A stretch of 45,476 bases of DNA from Candidatus Thermochlorobacter aerophilus (lineage in GTDB: Bacteria > Bacteroidota > Chlorobiia > Chlorobiales > Thermochlorobacteraceae): NCBI GenBank assembly GCA_002794105.1, contig PHFL01000057.1:1-45476 (forward strand), given 5' to 3'. The notes beneath the pieces were generated by a model. It did no database searches. It worked only from the letters and a program-made list of their open reading frames with translations, and was not told the DNA's origin. Made by a program: the position numbers and the translations under genes. This document shows positions 17,570 to 25,608 of the stretch, piece after piece (the first letter of the stretch is position 1; every line of letters starts with the position of its first letter).

Positions 17570-18346
17570 TTACTGCCACTTGTAATTGAGCTTTTCTTGA
17601 TTGAGCAATCCTTCGCCGATAAGCACGGCGTCAAAGCCAGCTGAATCAATAAGTTGCAAATCGTCTTGAGTCTTAATTCCGCTTTCCGAAACGGTCACAA
17701 CGCCAGCTGGAATGAGCGGCTTGAGCTTCAGAGAAGTGTGCAGGTCGACGGAGAAATCCATAAGGTTACGGTTGTTGATGCCAATGAGCTTGGCTCCGCT
17801 ATCGAGTGCGACTTGAAGTTCAGTTTCGCTATGAACCTCAACCAGCACTTCTAACTCCAGAGAATGTGCCAAAAACATCAGCTCTTGCAGTTGCAGGCGC
17901 GATAGGGCGGCGACAATAAGCAAAATCGCATCAGCACCAATCAAGCGAGATTCATACACCTGACACTCATCGATGATGAAATCTTTGCGGAGCACAGGCA
18001 AAGGAAACATCATCTTGACATGGCTAAGGTAATCGGCTTTGCCTTGAAAAAACTTTTCATCAGTGAGCACTGAATAGGCACAAGCACCAATTGAGCGGTA
18101 GCTTTCAGCAAGATGAGTGGGATTGAAGTTATCGACCATTGTGCCACGAGAGGGAGAAGCTTTTTTGAGTTCTGCAATCAGGCGAAGCGGCGAGCCTGAA
18201 GGACGTCGGAGTGCAGCATGAAATCGGCGTGTGGGGGGCAATTGCGATGAAAGCTCACGGTATTTCTCTTTGAGATTGTAGGTTTTGAGTAAGGCAACTT
18301 CTGCACTTTTGGTGTCTAAAATTTTCCTGAGAATGTTTTCAGACAT
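17570..18346 (-). CDS. trpC: Indole-3-glycerol-phosphate synthase
   Basis: TrpC closes the indole ring from 1-(2-carboxyphenylamino)-1-deoxyribulose 5-phosphate in tryptophan synthesis. The 258-residue TIM-barrel protein has the family landmarks: LIAELKKASPSRG (catalytic Lys), SVLTDEKFFQG, VLRKDFIIDECQVYE (catalytic Lys and Glu region), LVEVHSETEL, IGINNRNL and VSESGI with the phosphate-binding end DAVLIGEGLL. I chose ATG 18346 (MSENILRKIL); the frame is open upstream to 18448 but that leader is not conserved-looking. No other trp gene is nearby. It is divergent from the small hypothetical gene that starts at 18391. Confidence 0.95.
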   Translation of the reverse strand: MSENILRKILDTKSAEVALLKTYNLKEKYRELSSQLPPTRRFHAALRRPSGSPLRLIAELKKASPSRGTMVDNFNPTHLAESYRSIGACAYSVLTDEKFFQGKADYLSHVKMMFPLPVLRKDFIIDECQVYESRLIGADAILLIVAALSRLQLQELMFLAHSLELEVLVEVHSETELQVALDSGAKLIGINNRNLMDFSVDLHTSLKLKPLIPAGVVTVSESGIKTQDDLQLIDSAGFDAVLIGEGLLNQEKLNYKWQ

Positions 18347-18390
18347 TGGTGTTCTGAGCAATTTCTGCTTTGCAAAGACTTTCAAGAAAA

Positions 18391-18768
18391 ATGTCAGATT
18401 TACTAAATTCCAAAAGAATACCGATAGCTGAAAAACACCACGTCTCACACGAAAATCTCAAACATAAAGCATCTGATTGTATGGGTCATCATGCTGTCCC
18501 AAAAGAATACATTGAGAAAGTGTTTTTACAGTATTATGCTGATGGTCGTAAGGGAGAATTTTTTCTTGCCGATAACTTCAATAATCTCAAGGGGTTTAGA
18601 CCAATGATTGAAACCAATACAAAGAAAATTAAAGATGTTGCAGTCAGCTTGGTGCGAGCAGGTTTTTTGAAGGGGACAATCAATCGTGATGACCGTGAGG
18701 TAACAGTGACGATTTCAGGCATTACGCCAGAAGGACTAGCATATCTGCGCTCACTTTCTAAAGTGTAG
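18391..18768 (+). CDS. Small hypothetical protein, possible winged helix
   Basis: A 125-residue soluble protein with no signal peptide that I do not recognise. The N-terminal third is basic and hydrophilic (HHVSHENLKHKASDC); the rest (KKIKDVAVSLVRAGFLKG, then a beta-rich TVTISGITPEGLAYL) resembles a winged-helix domain with an EGLAYL wing-end pattern. A role in DNA binding is inference. The start is ATG 18391, with an in-frame TTG at 18370 as the alternative. It overlaps the convergent glycosyltransferase gene by 11 bp at its 3' end, which fits a real, compactly placed gene. Confidence 0.5.
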   Translation: MSDLLNSKRIPIAEKHHVSHENLKHKASDCMGHHAVPKEYIEKVFLQYYADGRKGEFFLADNFNNLKGFRPMIETNTKKIKDVAVSLVRAGFLKGTINRDDREVTVTISGITPEGLAYLRSLSKV

Positions 18769-19966
18769 CGTGAGCTGAGGTAGTGTCTGTTAAGGCTTTC
18801 TTTTTCAGTAGAGCAAGAGAATAAAAGGTGCCTCGCCACTCTACGCCGCCCTGCCATGTGATTTTTACTGCTGAACTAATCAGAGCGTAAAGAAATAGCA
18901 AAGAAGCAACGGGATGCAGAAGTGTAATACGCAAGGCGCGTAAGCTATTGCGAATGAGCGTGAAGTAAATCAAAAAAATCATAGCAATAGAACTGCCAGC
19001 GCAGAGCGTGATGAGAGCACTCGGCATGAAGAGAAGCCAATACGGAGCAATTAGTCCAAAAAGTGTACCAACGATACCAATCCCAACCCATAGCCACGAA
19101 AAGTTAATGCCCGGAAAAGCACTACGCTCAATGCCCTTGATGCTATCCCAGAGCCCTTCACGCCAGCGCACCGCAAGCAGGTCGGTGCCACGAACAACAT
19201 GCGTTGCTTCAGCATGTTGCTTGACCCAGTAGCCAAGCTTGACATCATCATCGACATTGGCGCGCAGATGCAAGTGGGTGCCGATGCGTTCATAAAGCGA
19301 GCGCTCAATGAAGTTAAATGCACCTACACCAATGTAGGCATGGCGATTTTTGGGATTGCGTGCACCGCTGGGACTAAACTTCCATGTAAAAAGAAATCCG
19401 AATAAGGCAATAAACGCTTCTTCCATAGCGCTACTGGTAAGCATTTTGGGATAGGCGACAATGTGTTTGGCGCGCTCACGCAAGGCATAGGTAACGGTGC
19501 GCACAAGCGTTTCAGGATGAAAGAAGATGTCGGCGTCAGTAAAAAGCAGGTATTCCCCAGACGAATGCTGGTAGCCAAGATAGTTGGCATAATTTTTCCC
19601 AAGCCAGCCCTCGGGCAACTCTTGCACATGAATAACCTTCAGGCAGGTGTGGGTTTGAGCCAGCGAGTCAAGGATTTCGCCAGTGCAGTCAGTAGAACGG
19701 TCATTGATTGCAATGATTTCAAAGTTTGGGTAGCGTTGTGAGAGCAATGTCTGAAGAGCTGCCTGTAGCCGTTTAGCTTCATTGCGTGCAGGCACGATGA
19801 CGCTGACACGGGGAAAGGTATGAGGTTGCGGCGCAAAGTCCATCAGGTTGGGCATGTGTCGGCGCATGATGAGAGTGCGAATCCAAAAGCCTATCCATCC
19901 AGCAACGTTTGCAACGGCAAGGTACTCCCAAAACGAAAAATGAGGCAAAAGGTGGTCAAAACTCAT
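18758..19966 (-). CDS. Family 2 glycosyltransferase, CruC-like
   Basis: A 402-residue membrane-bound GT-A glycosyltransferase. An N-terminal transmembrane helix (about 14-35) precedes the catalytic domain: VSVIVPARNEAKRLQAAL (nucleotide-sugar start), INDRSTDCT, DAD motif in LLFTDADIFF, DDD in RANVDDDVKLGYW, and RWREGLWDS in the acceptor-closing loop. Three or four C-terminal helices follow (about 285-390). This layout matches carotenoid and hopanoid-associated GT2 enzymes such as chlorobactene glucosyltransferase CruC; in a chlorophototroph that is a reasonable but unproven assignment. No carotenoid gene lies beside it. It is divergent from the KefB-type antiporter gene. Confidence 0.8.
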   Translation of the reverse strand: MSFDHLLPHFSFWEYLAVANVAGWIGFWIRTLIMRRHMPNLMDFAPQPHTFPRVSVIVPARNEAKRLQAALQTLLSQRYPNFEIIAINDRSTDCTGEILDSLAQTHTCLKVIHVQELPEGWLGKNYANYLGYQHSSGEYLLFTDADIFFHPETLVRTVTYALRERAKHIVAYPKMLTSSAMEEAFIALFGFLFTWKFSPSGARNPKNRHAYIGVGAFNFIERSLYERIGTHLHLRANVDDDVKLGYWVKQHAEATHVVRGTDLLAVRWREGLWDSIKGIERSAFPGINFSWLWVGIGIVGTLFGLIAPYWLLFMPSALITLCAGSSIAMIFLIYFTLIRNSLRALRITLLHPVASLLFLYALISSAVKITWQGGVEWRGTFYSLALLKKKALTDTTSAHATL

Positions 19967-20119
19967 GTTTGCTCTTGGTTAGACTGGAAATGTCAAACGC
20001 TGAAATCCTCTGTCAAAGTTCTATTTTATGGTGCATTAAACGATTTGAGAGTTGCTATCGGTTTAGCGTTTAGGCAGTAAGCCAGCAAGTCTGACACAAC
20101 CAATCTTCAACCAAGTGAA

Positions 20120-21955
20120 ATGCATGATTTTGATTTCCTAAGAGAGCTGGTCATTATCAGCACGGCAGCACTGGTGATTGTCCTTGTGTTTCAGCGCCTG
20201 AAGGTGCCATCGGTGATTGGGCTTATCGTTACAGGCATTGTATTGGGACAATCTGGATTGAAAATCATTGAGGATATTTCACTTATCAGCACGCTGGCGG
20301 AGCTGGGTGTAGTGTTGCTACTCTTTGCGATTGGATTGGAATTTTCGGTGGAAGAGCTGCGTCGACTCTCGCGCATTGTCATAGTCGGTGGAGTGTTTCA
20401 GGTGTTGCTAACGGCGGCGATTGTGGGCGGGTTAGCCTATTTTTTGCTGCCAACTATTGGCGTGAAAATGACCTGGCAATCGGCAACCTTCATTGGCATG
20501 TCACTTGCACCAAGCAGTACGGCGGTGTGCTTAAAAATTCTCTCTGACCGTAACGAACTGTTTCTGTCACACGGCAAAATCGCTTTAGGGATTCTGATTT
20601 TTCAAGACATTGCGATTGTGCCCATGATGATTGCCGTGAGTTTTCTGTCGCCGGGCAGTGAACAATCGCTGGATAAGATTCTCAAGGACTTGGGGTTGCT
20701 GATCATTTTCTCGCTGGGCATTGTGGGCAGTTTTCGCTTGGTTATGCCGCATCTGACGCGAATGCTGGCTTCTATCAACGCAAAGGAAGTGCTGGTGTTG
20801 GGCGCATTGCTGCTGTGTTTCGGGTCAGCGTATCTAACCTCGCTGGCAGGACTGTCTATGGCACTGGGTGCATTTATTGCCGGCGTAATTATTTCCAGCA
20901 CAGACGAAAGCCATACGATTGCAGAGGCAATTGAACCTATTCGCGATGCCCTAACCAGTTTATTTTTCGTCTCGGTAGGTTTGCTACTCAATGTTGAGCT
21001 CGAGCAACTACCGCTCTATCTCCTGCTGGCAGTGGCAGTGTTGGTAGTAAATGCGGCTTTGGCAACGGTGGTTGGCATTGCCTTGGGCTACTCGGCACGA
21101 GTGAGCATGATGGCGGGCATAGTGCTGGCACAAGTCGGGGAATTTTCCTTCGTCTTAGCCAAGATGGGCAAACTTGAAGGCATCATCTCCAGTGAGGTCT
21201 ATCAAGGCATGCTTGCTGTGATTGTGGTCACGATCATTGTAACACCAGCGCTGATTGCTATGGCGCCGCGTGTGGCAGAACGGTTAGCGCCGGCGTTAGA
21301 ATTCATTCCCTTGCATGAGGATGGGTCTCACCCTGAAGCCGATAGATTGCAAAAGGGACAGCTATATGCAGAAATTGAGCAGTTCAATCCGCATGTGGTA
21401 ATCATCGGCTATGGTGAGAACGGTCGCAACATTGCCAATGTGCTCACTGCAACCAATGTTCGGCATAGCGTCATTGACAACGATAAATTCGTCGTGGAGG
21501 CAGCAAGGCGAGAGGGTAAAAGCTATGTCTTTTACGGCGATGCTACAGCAAAGCATATTTTGATGCAGGCTGGGGTGCATGTTGCGCAGTCCGTTGTCAT
21601 CGGAATTTCTGAAGCAGCTGCCGTAGAAAAATGCATCAAGCTCGTGCGAGAACTGAATCCAAAAGCCTTTGTGATTGTACGAGCCCGCAGTTTGAACGAT
21701 GTCCCAAGGCTTTACCGCGCTGGGGCAAGCGAAGTGGTGATAGAAAAATTTGAAACAGCCATTCAAATCTTCTCCATGCTGCTGCACCGCTTTGATATTC
21801 CACCTGAAGTCATCATGGAGCAGCAAGAAATTATCCGCCGCGAGTGCTGCAAAATTTTCCAGCAGTTGCCTTCACTGCAAGAGACAGTGGCGAAGCCTGA
21901 AGAGAAAAAGACCTTTGATGAGCCAGTCTCGCAGGAAAGCCGCATACGCGCTTGA
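20120..21955 (+). CDS. KefB/CPA2-type monovalent cation:proton antiporter
   Basis: A 611-residue protein with an N-terminal Na+/H+ exchanger domain of about 12-13 helices (residues about 5-385; typical segments LVIVLVFQRLKVPSVIGLIV, LLLFAIGLEFS, LAPSSTAVCLKIL, LGAFIAGVIISS) and a C-terminal RCK/TrkA-N domain beginning VVIIGYGENGRNIANVL, whose GxGxxG loop binds NAD(H) or NADH-like ligands. Such CPA2 proteins move K+ or Na+ against H+ and help control cytoplasmic pH or potassium. The tail past residue 580 is charged and presumably flexible. The start ATG 20120 follows AAGTGAA. It is transcribed alone; a REP-like field follows. Confidence 0.92.
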   Translation: MHDFDFLRELVIISTAALVIVLVFQRLKVPSVIGLIVTGIVLGQSGLKIIEDISLISTLAELGVVLLLFAIGLEFSVEELRRLSRIVIVGGVFQVLLTAAIVGGLAYFLLPTIGVKMTWQSATFIGMSLAPSSTAVCLKILSDRNELFLSHGKIALGILIFQDIAIVPMMIAVSFLSPGSEQSLDKILKDLGLLIIFSLGIVGSFRLVMPHLTRMLASINAKEVLVLGALLLCFGSAYLTSLAGLSMALGAFIAGVIISSTDESHTIAEAIEPIRDALTSLFFVSVGLLLNVELEQLPLYLLLAVAVLVVNAALATVVGIALGYSARVSMMAGIVLAQVGEFSFVLAKMGKLEGIISSEVYQGMLAVIVVTIIVTPALIAMAPRVAERLAPALEFIPLHEDGSHPEADRLQKGQLYAEIEQFNPHVVIIGYGENGRNIANVLTATNVRHSVIDNDKFVVEAARREGKSYVFYGDATAKHILMQAGVHVAQSVVIGISEAAAVEKCIKLVRELNPKAFVIVRARSLNDVPRLYRAGASEVVIEKFETAIQIFSMLLHRFDIPPEVIMEQQEIIRRECCKIFQQLPSLQETVAKPEEKKTFDEPVSQESRIRA

Positions 21956-21994
21956 AGCCTGACACTCAAAATGGAACAAACATACTGCGGTCTG

Positions 21995-22480
21995 TCATGC
22001 TAGCGGAGCGTAAGCCTTTTGTCTTGTCATGCTGAGCGTAGCGAAGCATCCATACTGGATTCCTCACTGCGTTCGGAATGACAGGAAAAAGCGTTCGGGA
22101 TGACAGAGAAAATGCACGAAACGACCGAAAGAAGGTTTGCGTGTCCTACCTGTCATGCTGAGCGGAGCGAAGCATCCACGCTTGGATTCCTCGCTGACGC
22201 TCGGAATGACAGAAAAAGCGTTCGGGATGACAGAGAAAATGCACGAAAGCTACCTATGGAAGGGTTTTCATGTGCTACGTGGCAAGCTGAGCGGAGCGAA
22301 GGACACGAAAGGATTACTCCCAGCCTCGGAAACAGGGAAAGCTACGGGATGACAGAGAAAATGCACGAAACGACCGAAAGAAGGTTTGCGTGTCCTACCT
22401 GTCATGCTGAGCGGAGCGAAGCATCCACGCTTGGATTCCTCGCTGACGCTCGGAATGACAGAAAAAGCGTTCGGGATAAC
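21995..22480. repeat. REP-like field with 133-bp perfect direct repeat
   Basis: Repeated GTCATGCTGAGCGGAGCGAA and GATTCCTCGCTGACGCTCGG units fill this region. Bases 22096-22228 and 22345-22477 are identical over 133 bases, offset by 249. The open frame across it gives the typical repeat translation CHAERSEAS and is not a gene. Confidence 0.9.
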
Positions 22481-22541
22481 GCAAAGAAGTGCACAGAATA
22501 GCTATGCTCTGGTAAGGGTCTTCATGTGTTAGGAAGCAAGG

Positions 22542-22712
22542 TTAAATCACAAGGGCAAGAAAAATTACTCCCAGCCCAAACATGACTGCTACGGCTAAAA
22601 AAATCGCACCAGCCTGAATACCGCCCTGCGCTTTTGCCCTCAAGGTAGAAAGCAAAGCAACAAAGGCACCTAACGCGATTACAATTCCAGTGACCAAGAG
22701 TGCTGAACGCAT
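22542..22712 (-). CDS. 56-residue two-helix membrane peptide
   Basis: A short frame encoding 56 residues: starts MRSALLVTGIVIALGAFVAL (helix 1), a basic turn LRAKAQGG, then AGAIFLAVAVMFGLGVIFLA (helix 2) and a stop. The hydrophobic periodicity and a single positively charged loop are typical of small membrane proteins. No good Shine-Dalgarno sequence is visible. It lies between the REP field and the radical SAM gene on the same strand as the latter, which it would follow in transcription. The function is unknown. Confidence 0.5.
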   Translation of the reverse strand: MRSALLVTGIVIALGAFVALLSTLRAKAQGGIQAGAIFLAVAVMFGLGVIFLALVI

Positions 22713-22747
22713 GTACAATCAATAGAAGCTATCTGAAGGACAGAACA

Positions 22748-24124
22748 TTAAAGGAACATTTCAGGTTTGAGCCGCCGTGTAAAGTAGTGCATAGCCACAT
22801 TGACCATCCATATCCAGTTGAACGGCTTGCCTTTCATACGATACCAGATATTCTTCCATGAGTAGACTTCCTGCTGAATTTTGATGAACGCACGCAGAAA
22901 TTCTTCGCGCTCCATCTTTGCAGGCTTGTAGATGTAGTGGTAGGTGTCATACTTATCCCAGTTAAAATGTTCAATGCGTGGTTTCATTTCTTCAAACCAT
23001 GGTGTGCCAGGAAAAGGCGTAGCGATTGTAAAGACGGGAAACTCGATGCGGTTGCGCATGATAAAATCGTATGTGCCTTGAAAACTCGCCATGGTGTCGG
23101 TGTCGAAGCCGAAGATAAAATAACCTTGAATCGCGATGCCTTGTTTGTGCACATTAGCAACGACTGCGTCGTAGCGATTGATACGGTTGGAGCCCTTATG
23201 CACGTACTTAATGGTTTCGGGAGTGGTGGACTCGAAGCCAATATTGAGAAGTTCGCAGCCAGCTTCTTTGGCAAGTTCGGCGACGCGTGGATTTTCCAAG
23301 AAATTCATAGAGATGTTGGCGTTCCATTTGGCGCCAAGACCGACCATGGCATGGAGCAATTCTTCCATGAAAGCAGGTTTGAAGCTGATGTTATCATCCA
23401 TAAACGAAATATGAATGTCCTTTCTGCCCAGCCGCTCTTGATGAAAACGAATTTCCTCAACTACTCTCTGGCTATCGCGTGTGCGGAAAGATTTGCCATA
23501 AATTGTAGGCGTGGTGCAAAAATTGCACCCGACTGGACAGCCTTTGGTGGCAAGCACAGGGATGCGAAAACTATAATTTTTAGCATTTGGAGAGCGCAAA
23601 ACAATGTTAAAATCAGGTCTATCCATTTCCTGCATGGACTTAAACGCCCCAGCACGATACTGCGGTTTCATGGTGTCGTTTTCGACATCTTGGCGCAGGG
23701 CATCCCATACCGACTCAACCTCACCAAAAACGACGCTGGTGGCATGTTCTTTGGCTTCTTCAAAAAGCATGGTAGGATGAGTGCCGCCTAAAATCACGCG
23801 CTTGCCTTGTGCCAAAGCTGCGTCAGCAATCTGATAAGCTCTTGTGGCATTGAGCGTACGCGACGTAATAGCGACTACGTCGTAAGGTGAGAAATCTTCG
23901 GGCACCTTGTCGCCGATGCGCTCATCAATAAAATCGACATCAAAATGCTTCTGCGCTAGCGTGCCAACCATCATAAGATTGAGTGGGATGCTAACCTTTC
24001 CTGAATCAACCATTAAATTGGTGCGGCTCTTTGGCTGAATAAGTAACCAGCGCTTGCGTCGTTTGGGCTTAGAAGAAGCGGCAGGAGGAAATGAGACTTG
24101 CTCAAGAGGTACAAAACCGTTCAT
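22748..24124 (-). CDS. B12-binding-domain radical SAM enzyme
   Basis: A 458-residue radical SAM protein of the class with an N-terminal cobalamin-binding-like domain (residues about 25-150: WLLIQPKSRTNL, DVDFIDER, VVAITSRTLNATRAYQIA, GGTHPTMLFEEA). The [4Fe-4S] cysteines are Cys196, Cys200 and Cys203 in GCPVGCNFC, followed by ISFMDDNISF, a GFES-type strand (LLNIGFESTTPETIKYVHK) and a DUF4070-like C-terminal region with FTIATPFPGTPWF. This family includes BchE and the bacteriochlorophyllide C8/C12 methyltransferases BchQ and BchR, as well as hopanoid and unrelated enzymes. In a chlorophototroph a pigment role is plausible but I cannot assign it. It is divergent (226 bp) from a ferrochelatase-like gene. 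Confidence 0.85.
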   Translation of the reverse strand: MNGFVPLEQVSFPPAASSKPKRRKRWLLIQPKSRTNLMVDSGKVSIPLNLMMVGTLAQKHFDVDFIDERIGDKVPEDFSPYDVVAITSRTLNATRAYQIADAALAQGKRVILGGTHPTMLFEEAKEHATSVVFGEVESVWDALRQDVENDTMKPQYRAGAFKSMQEMDRPDFNIVLRSPNAKNYSFRIPVLATKGCPVGCNFCTTPTIYGKSFRTRDSQRVVEEIRFHQERLGRKDIHISFMDDNISFKPAFMEELLHAMVGLGAKWNANISMNFLENPRVAELAKEAGCELLNIGFESTTPETIKYVHKGSNRINRYDAVVANVHKQGIAIQGYFIFGFDTDTMASFQGTYDFIMRNRIEFPVFTIATPFPGTPWFEEMKPRIEHFNWDKYDTYHYIYKPAKMEREEFLRAFIKIQQEVYSWKNIWYRMKGKPFNWIWMVNVAMHYFTRRLKPEMFL

Positions 24125-24350
24125 AGTGACTCTCCTCGAATGTTAAAAGGTGGATTCATTTTTTAAGCAAGATACATAGAAGCCAAGCGAAACTCAAAAG
24201 CCGTTCTGGACGCTAATCGCCGTGAGCATGAATTTCAAGCAAGAAAAGAAATTAAAAGTGTAAAATAGACGTTTAGTTAGGTGGTTTAACTCAAAACACC
24301 CTGCACAATAGGCTTGCAGGTTTAGTTATCAATGCAGTAAACTCCAAAAG

Positions 24351-25409
24351 ATGAAATACAAAATTGCTGTTCTCGTCGTTACATATGGGGAAGTGGAGCA
24401 ACTTTCTTTACGCTCGCTCTATCCGAGTTCGTGGCGAATTTTGCAGCTGATTACCTCTCGCATTGCCACTTTGCCCCTACCACTCAAAGCATTTATTGCC
24501 CTGCTGCGTAGCCTGCGCCGAAAAAAAGAATGGAAAAAACTTGGCTACCAACCTAAGCTGGCACAAATCAACCGTGCACAAACGCAAGCACTGGCAAAAA
24601 GATTAGAGACGGTTAAACAGCTTTCAGGACGCAATGTGGAGTTTGTGGTTCGCGATGCCTACTACTTCACCAAGCCGTATTACGAAGATGTGCTCAACGA
24701 AGTCAAAAGGTCGTGCTATGCCGTGATTGTCATTCCCATGATTCCCATTGAGTCGGAATTTGCATGCGGCGTGGGATGCGCGCTGGCGCTGGAGCACTTC
24801 GGCGATAGCGTCTTTGAACGCGTGCGCGTCATCAAACATCTCTGGAACAATGAAGAGTTTATCAAGCTCTGTGTCAATCGCATATTTGAAAAGTATGAGC
24901 GGCGTCAGGAACGCAAAGTCGGTTTGGCATTGGTGGCGCATGGCACGCTCATTAAGGACACAAAAGGCAGAGAACTGAAAATCAACACAGGCTACAAGGA
25001 AACGCTGATGTTCTACGAACGGCTCAAAACTGCAATTGAGCACGATACGCGCAATCGCTTTGCAAGCATCAAGCTGGGCGCCATGAATCACAAATTCGGC
25101 GGAATATGGATGCCCCAAACCTTAGAGCGCGCATTGGAAGAATTCCGAGCAGAAGGCATTGAAGAAGTCGCAGTCTTCCCGTTTGGATTTTTAGCCGACA
25201 ACAGTGAGGCAGACCTTGAAGCGGTCATGCAAGTGCGTGCTGCAGGTTACCCCATGCAGTATATTCCATGTCTCAACGATTCGCCGGGGTTTATGGATTG
25301 GCTGGCAAAGCGCGTCATGCTGTCTGCTGAGCATCTGCTGAAACTTCAAGCCTCTACACTGGTGCAAATGCCATTCCAACTCGAGATTGCAACTAACCCA
25401 TCATCCTAA
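24351..25409 (+). CDS. Ferrochelatase-like protein
   Basis: A 352-residue class II chelatase-fold protein. Two residues correspond to the metal-site pair of HemH: His197 in LALVAHGTL (family SAHSLP-type strand) and Glu286 in FGFLADNSEADLE (family GFxSDHxE strand), 89 residues apart. The N-terminal half (IAVLVVTYGE, IVIPMIPIESEFACG) also follows the HemH pattern but is diverged, with a tyrosine-rich start and a basic 45-85 segment. Ferrochelatase inserts Fe2+ into protoporphyrin or coproporphyrin. The differences leave open a different metal or tetrapyrrole. ATG 24351 is the only sensible start. The divergent neighbour is a B12-type radical SAM gene. Confidence 0.75.
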   Translation: MKYKIAVLVVTYGEVEQLSLRSLYPSSWRILQLITSRIATLPLPLKAFIALLRSLRRKKEWKKLGYQPKLAQINRAQTQALAKRLETVKQLSGRNVEFVVRDAYYFTKPYYEDVLNEVKRSCYAVIVIPMIPIESEFACGVGCALALEHFGDSVFERVRVIKHLWNNEEFIKLCVNRIFEKYERRQERKVGLALVAHGTLIKDTKGRELKINTGYKETLMFYERLKTAIEHDTRNRFASIKLGAMNHKFGGIWMPQTLERALEEFRAEGIEEVAVFPFGFLADNSEADLEAVMQVRAAGYPMQYIPCLNDSPGFMDWLAKRVMLSAEHLLKLQASTLVQMPFQLEIATNPSS

Positions 25410-25608
25410 TTGGTGCCATACAAAGACACTGCTGCTGCAGTCAGGCTCTAACTTGCTAAGAGAAAGGATGAGGTTTTATCGCTTAAAGTGATTGCATTAT
25501 ATTGGCGCAAGCGTCCCAATTGCTGGCAACGGCGATTTAGACCGAGTAACTCTCTAAACAACTGAAAGGTGAGAGCTAATACGGCACAACGGCAATCTCT
25601 AACTTGTG

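Noticed and set aside
22100..22501. A 133-residue open frame
   Set aside because: It is the translation of REP-like repeats (CHAERSEAS twice) and has no gene features.
22937..23791. A 284-residue plus-strand frame
   Set aside because: It is a shadow of the radical SAM gene on the other strand.
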